In this document: positions 58,998 through 64,000 of the stretch, one piece after another
Position numbering within the stretch: the first letter of the stretch is position 1
Layout of the letters: each line of letters starts with the position of its first letter
Assembly (NCBI GenBank): GCA_037367405.1
Contig: JAZKJV010009623.1
Location: 62,001 to 126,000, forward strand
Source of the DNA: Ottelia alismoides
Taxonomy: Eukaryota > Streptophyta > Magnoliopsida > Alismatales > Hydrocharitaceae
Reading direction: 5' to 3'
Length of the DNA: 64,000 nucleotides
Translations under genes and position numbers: made by a program
Notes under the pieces: model-generated
What the model saw: the letters and a program-made list of their open reading frames with translations, nothing else
The model's database searches: none
What the model was told of the DNA's origin: nothing

Positions 58998-61210
58998 GAG
59001 GGCTTATCCAGAGAGCACTGTGCCCATTGGGGTTGTGGTGAGCACCAAATGTGGGCTCGCCATGTGTATGTGTTGGTTCTATTTGGGAGGGGACGGTTTT
59101 GACAATAACAATGTGGTTTGCATTATTAACATAATAAGAATTCGAGTTAAATCATTTCCTTCAAAATAGGTGGTCAATTTTGGAAGGATATTAATACGTT
59201 TGAGCCTCTTATATTTCCAATTATATCGAGTCCTTAAAAAAAGGAAGGCGGTTTTGGAAAGATACATTTAAATCATTAATTTCGTACCGAAGAAATAGTC
59301 ATTGTACATTTGATTAGTAATGTAAATAATGTACTTAAGTAATTATGTGTTGCGAGATCAGTAATACTGAAACAATTGTCAGTATTTTACATCTGTAATA
59401 TTACATTATACAGAGATCAGTAATTCATTCATGTTACTCAAATAATACATATCCATTTCTCAAGTAACTATTGTTGTGAGATCAGTAATTAAGTATGTGA
59501 ATTACTAATGTCCGTACAATAAGTACTGATTACAAATGTTCATTTTACTGAAGTCATTTTGATTGTTACTAATGTTATAGTTACTTAATACTTTGAGTCT
59601 TACTTAAGCACCTCTTATTTACTTATATAACATTTTTAATTATTTATAATGTATCGAGTGTTACTGATAGCATTACATAAGTTACTGGTCACGTGATTTT
59701 TTATACTTATTCTAACTTACTTATTCCATTACCTTCTTTTACCTATAATTTATTACATGTTACTGATGCTTCTATATATCTTACTTGTTTTATTCTTTGT
59801 TTTGAATTACTATCGAATCACACCTTCTTTACTTATGTAGCCTATTTAATTACTTGTAATACGTCAAGTGTTACTGAAAGTTACACATAAATTACTTAGT
59901 TATAGTTATATGATGAACATCCAAATTTCAACTGTCTTCTAGTCCATTTAGATGATGTTGTTTTGTTGTCGCTCCTCGGCATAACAGCAGCTTCTTCAAG
60001 ACACCAAATTGTTGCATTGTTCTGCAAGAAACAATAAGTTAATTTATATCTGTGAATAGTAAGAATTGTATAAAGAAAAGAAACTCAGCAATATACTCGT
60101 TTCAGTAAGAATCATTCAATGACAAGTAACATGTAATGAATTGTTAGTATTGTTTGTTATATGAGAAGTAACTTGTAATGAATTGTTAGAAACTCAACAA
60201 TATACTCGCTTCAGTAAGAATCATTCAATGCAAGTAACTTATAATGAATTGTTAGTAACGTTTGTTGTATGACAAGTAACTTGTAATGAATTGTTAGTAA
60301 CTCAGCAATATACTCGCTTCAGTAAGAATCATTCAATGTCAAGTAACTTGTAATGAATTGTTAGTAATATTTGTTATATGACAAGTAACTTGTAATGAAT
60401 TGTTAGTAACTCAGCAATATACTCGCTTCCGTAAGAATTATCCAATGACAAGTAACATATAATGAATTGTTAGTAATGTTTGTTATATGACAAGTAACAA
60501 TTGTGTTAGCATTAGTAACATAAAATATCTCATAAGTAAATTACTTAAATATATCAGTAACTCAATATGTTTTCAAATTAACACATGAAAAATAATAATT
60601 GTATTTACTGCAACTTCTTATTATATGAAATCAAAATACCATCGATACAAAATCAATTAGGACTACAAATCGTGTATCAAAATGAGTAAAAATGATATTA
60701 TGAATACCATTTCTCATATTTCAATAATACTTCCCGAATAAATAATGCTTACGATCAAAAATATGTATTATTCGTAATTGCTTATGAAATATGCCGATCA
60801 CAATCCATTCGCGAATTAACCATGAACGAAACCTAATGAAAAAATATTATCAAAGAAAAAACAACAATTAAAACGTAGGATCAATGAAAATATAAAATCA
60901 ACAATTGAAATACAATACCTTTGGCGAGTGAAAATTGTCTGCAATCAATAATAAAACACAATGATTCCGTGAGAACGATCGCTCGATCCCCTCTCGAAAT
61001 GTGACAAAATGGGTTTTGTCTCAATACAATATCAGATGATACGAAAAAAGTCTACTGCTATTTTGGGAAATTCATTAATATTCAAAATTAAAAGCATTGT
61101 CGTTACCATTGTCGTTCCTAAAATCATGGGATTGAGAGATTTGATCTAACGGTGGATAAGATGGGCTCAATTTAACGCAAATGGGCACAGTGCTCTATGG
61201 ATAAAAATCC
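58998..61210. mobile_element. (TA)n-flanked TIR element with palindromic ends (2.2 kb)
   Basis: The left end GGGCTTATCCAGAGAGCACT continues GTGCCCATT; the complement of the right end is GGATTTTTATCCATAGAGCA continuing CTGTGCCCATT. GCACTGTGC in the repeat is a short palindrome, and TA tracts lie outside. The interior is AT-rich and dense in AGTAAY/RTTACT motifs, and it has a 108-bp tandem array at 60090-60500. No transposase is present. It forms a set with the element at 33998-35636. Confidence 0.72.
60090..60500. repeat. Tandem array, period about 108 bp, four copies
   Basis: Units begin near 60090, 60199, 60306 and 60414 with CAATATACTCGCTTCAGTAA and contain CAAGTAAC and TAATGAATTGTTAGTAA. 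Copies differ by a few bases. The array lies inside the 2.2-kb TIR element. Confidence 0.85.
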
Positions 61211-61228
<18 letters not shown>

Positions 61229-61246
<18 letters not shown>

Positions 61247-61614
61247 TGATCCTACTCCATGGAGTAGGTAACTTCCTACTCCACTTTCATTCTTTACCAC
61301 TTTTTTTATTTTTTTTGAAAAATATTTCCATGAATTTTCATAAGAATATCCCTCTAATATATCGTTCACATTTTGTCAGAAATAAAGACTCTTATGCCCT
61401 CCATCCAGAACGGGTAACTTATAGCAAATCTAAGACCGTTAAAATTACCTATTCTGGATGGAGGGCATAGGAGTCTCTGTTTCTGACGAAATTTGAATGG
61501 CATATTTGAGTGATATAGTTATGAAAATCCATGGAAGTATTTTTCAAAAAAATATAAAAAAATGAAAATGGAGTAGGTAAGTTACCTATTCCATGGAGTA
61601 AGATCCCTTTCCTC
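61229..61614. mobile_element. Hairpin MITE, copy 4 (about 386 bp), in (TA)n
   Basis: The left end holds the perfect palindrome CTACTCCATGGAGTAG, and the right end holds TATTCCATGGAGTA. The core arms (ATGCCCTCCATCCAGAAC and complement, CAGAAATAAAGACT/GAGTCTCTGTTTCTG) pair around about 61425. TA repeats lie on both sides, with a GA run at the left edge. Frames inside it are shadows. Confidence 0.87.
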
Positions 61615-61623
61615 ATATATATA

Positions 61624-62058
61624 CACACACAAGTATTTTTTTTATTATAGAACCAGCACATCTATCAAAAATGTTTAAACCGTACACACTTATTTTTCTA
61701 GAAGTACAAAGGGATGCCTCTCTTATTAATTATTACTATAGCATCTTTCACATTAAGGATTTTTTTTCAATTTCCATGCAAAATCCTTTTTATGCGCTCA
61801 TACGTTCTTTGTTTGGTGGAATTGTTTTAACAATGGAAAGGGATGATATTTGGTCCTCTTTCCATGGTCCAAGTAGATACTCAAAAGATTGGGGTCGCTT
61901 TGCACTAGTGTTCCTGTAATATATTTTTTGATGGAAATTTTCTGTGAATTTTGAACTTGCTGCAGATTCATTTGGAATGGTTCATTGGTTAACTCCTCAG
62001 CTCTTATATAGGTCAATACATGTCAATCCATACTTTTCTAGGATTATAAGAAACATAC
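61624..62058. other. Unassigned sequence between MITE copy 4 and the copia LTR
   Basis: No gene is seen. The short frames at 61671-61919 and 61944-62240 have no recognisable domain. Confidence 0.5.
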
Positions 62059-64000
62059 TGAAGGATATTGAGAATCCTCAAGCGCATCACGGAAGCGTGA
62101 TGATCGTATCTCATACGACCGGGGTGACTAGTCGCACTAGTCGTAAGATACAGTGGAAATTAAAAAAAATTAATCAAGTGATGAAACCACATGATCATGA
62201 GAACATTTCTCGGATCGTTTCATCAAACCACAAAGTATAAGGAATACCTCTTGGAACGTGGTTGCGATCACGAGATCTCTAAAGCAAGAGATCCTCCTGG
62301 CTCAAGTTCGATCTACGAAGAACGCACTTGTGGGCGTGATGATGAAACGCGTTCCTCCCGCAATCCTCGATGAAGATCCAAACAATGAATCCCCTGATTT
62401 TGTCTAACGAAATCCGTCGTCTTCCTTTAGAGAAAGCAACCCCAAAGAAGAAGGAGATCCTCGAGTCGTCGAAGGCGAAGGCGAGAGAGACTCTCCGTCT
62501 CAACACAAAGTGGACGGTCACTTCTTGGAGAAGAGAAAGAGAGAGGGCGAGAATGAGAGAGAGAGAGAGTAGTAGGCTTCTACAACTCTTGATAATGTGT
62601 ACCAAGAAAGGCTAGGCTAGCCCTCCTTTTATATTAGTTTAGAATCCAATGGATCTCAATCCATGGGATACATAGATCCAACGACCATGGTGGATTATGT
62701 ATCAATCAATGGCCAAGATTGTTGTTGGTTAAAAGCCAACAACATTAACTTATATTTAAATTAATAATATGTTGCAACATTATCAACACAAATTAATTTA
62801 ACATAAATTAATCATCAAGAGATAATAATATAATAAAAGAAAGATAACAAGTACCCCCCAAAAATGAGGGGGCATCACCTTTGACCATGTCATTGGTGAT
62901 GCCACCTCATAAAGTGGTTATTCATCTCTCTTTTATTTTGTATTATTATTTCTTAATGTATTTATAATAAAAATATTCACCAAATTAATTCCAAATTAAT
63001 TTGTGAATATTTCAATCATGCCATTGAAAAATGTGAATCATATTCACAACCCAAACTAATTTGTAAATTACATTTTCAATTAATTAATAAATGCGAATAC
63101 AATCCACGTTTAATAATTAACAAATGCTATTTACGAAATTTCTCTCTCTCTCTTCAATATATGTATATTATAAACCATATTTATAATACACAAATATTAT
63201 GGATAGTATTATCCACATTATTCATATCCATGATAATTAAATCACATTTAATCATCTTGGATCTTTTTTCTCATGTGCCCAAATAACATGAATCATATTC
63301 ACGTTATTCATATCTTTGATAATTAAATCACATTTAACTATCTTAGATATCTCTTCTTATAATATGAATCAAATTCATATTATTCATGATAATTACATCA
63401 TATTTATTTATCCATTTTCTCAATGCTTGGATACAGAATTCATCAAATGAATTATTCTTGAACTCCTTCAAGAATAATGTGCTTTCTCCGCAGATACTTG
63501 GAGATAAGGACATGGCGATTGTATTGTTCCACGTATAGTGACTTGGATATTGAGATCACATCTCAAATCCAGATGTCGGGCCTCTCATAGATGCTTGATT
63601 AAATCAAGACCGCAAATCTAATCTTCTCATTGCATCTGAATCACATTCAGATCAATGTCCAACATTTGGACCAAGATCAGATTACTTCTCTACTGAGAGG
63701 AGTCACTAAAATCCAGACCCATTTCATCACTCCCTAGGAATGGAAGCGTCATGGTTATACCATCGTTTATGATCACATCACCCTCAGGTATTCCCAACAC
63801 ATGTACATCCTGCATACTGGAAGACCCAGAATAAACCCAAAGTATTAGATCAACTTTATACTGTCTACTTCAGGGTTTTATCAGTAAGTTCTCATTTGAT
63901 CATTGGGATTTGGTATCGATCATATACTTTCCAAAAGCATATATCATACCTGGGTCTTGATCATATACTTTCCAAAATTATATATCAAACCTACAAATTC
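62059..64000 (-). mobile_element. Reverse-strand copia LTR, 3' end at 62059, runs off the window
   Basis: On the reverse strand it ends ...ATATCCTTCA, as does the LTR at 1-253, and the last 250 bases match that LTR with scattered changes. The base after the end is not a primer site, so this is a 3' or solo LTR whose element, if any, lies beyond 64000. It is at least 1.94 kb long. Frames at 62191-62615 are not genes. Confidence 0.75.

Overview
This is nuclear DNA from a flowering plant with a repeat-rich genome. The evidence is the nested LTR retrotransposons, Mutator-like and hAT elements, MITEs, a plastid DNA insertion and one intron-containing plant-specific B3 gene. A monocot seems likelier than a eudicot, but nothing in the window proves it. 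I see no bacterial features, no rRNA or tRNA genes and no CRISPR.

Region 1 (1-28737) is a retrotransposon nest. A decayed Ty1/copia element (1-4684) is followed by a gutted Athila-type Ty3/gypsy element (4685-28737). Inside its 3' UTR sits a younger, complete Athila-type element (5181-23294) with a perfect 5-bp target duplication (CTTGT). Its gag-pol is one open frame of about 2,287 codons, broken only by five in-frame TAG codons. Its 3' LTR also carries about 0.5 kb of chloroplast DNA (end of ycf3).

Region 2 (28738-49119) holds the only convincing host gene, a two-domain B3 (REM-like) DNA-binding protein with ATG at 31478 and four exons. Its third intron is about 16.5 kb and filled with transposons: a cluster of (TA)n-flanked inverted-repeat elements; a Mutator-like element that contains a reverse Athila-type LTR, which itself contains a Helitron-like insertion; and an older Athila fragment. 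A MITE and a GC-rich Mutator-like element with 9-bp target duplications lie just upstream of the gene.

Region 3 (49120-64000) is mostly decayed: a small MITE candidate, an hAT transposase pseudogene split by a TRIM-like element, Athila and LTR-like debris, another (TA)n-flanked 2.2-kb TIR element, a fourth copy of the hairpin MITE, and a reverse LTR of the same copia family that opens the window.

The strongest unusual signals are: (i) eight 18-nt units inside the Athila coding region whose first and last codons are always reverse complements, although four different codon pairs are used; (ii) several inverted-repeat elements in (TA)n tracts whose ends are themselves palindromic; (iii) serial hairpins in the Athila 3' UTR whose right arms copy the polypurine tract; (iv) five stop codons that all look like CAG-to-TAG changes.
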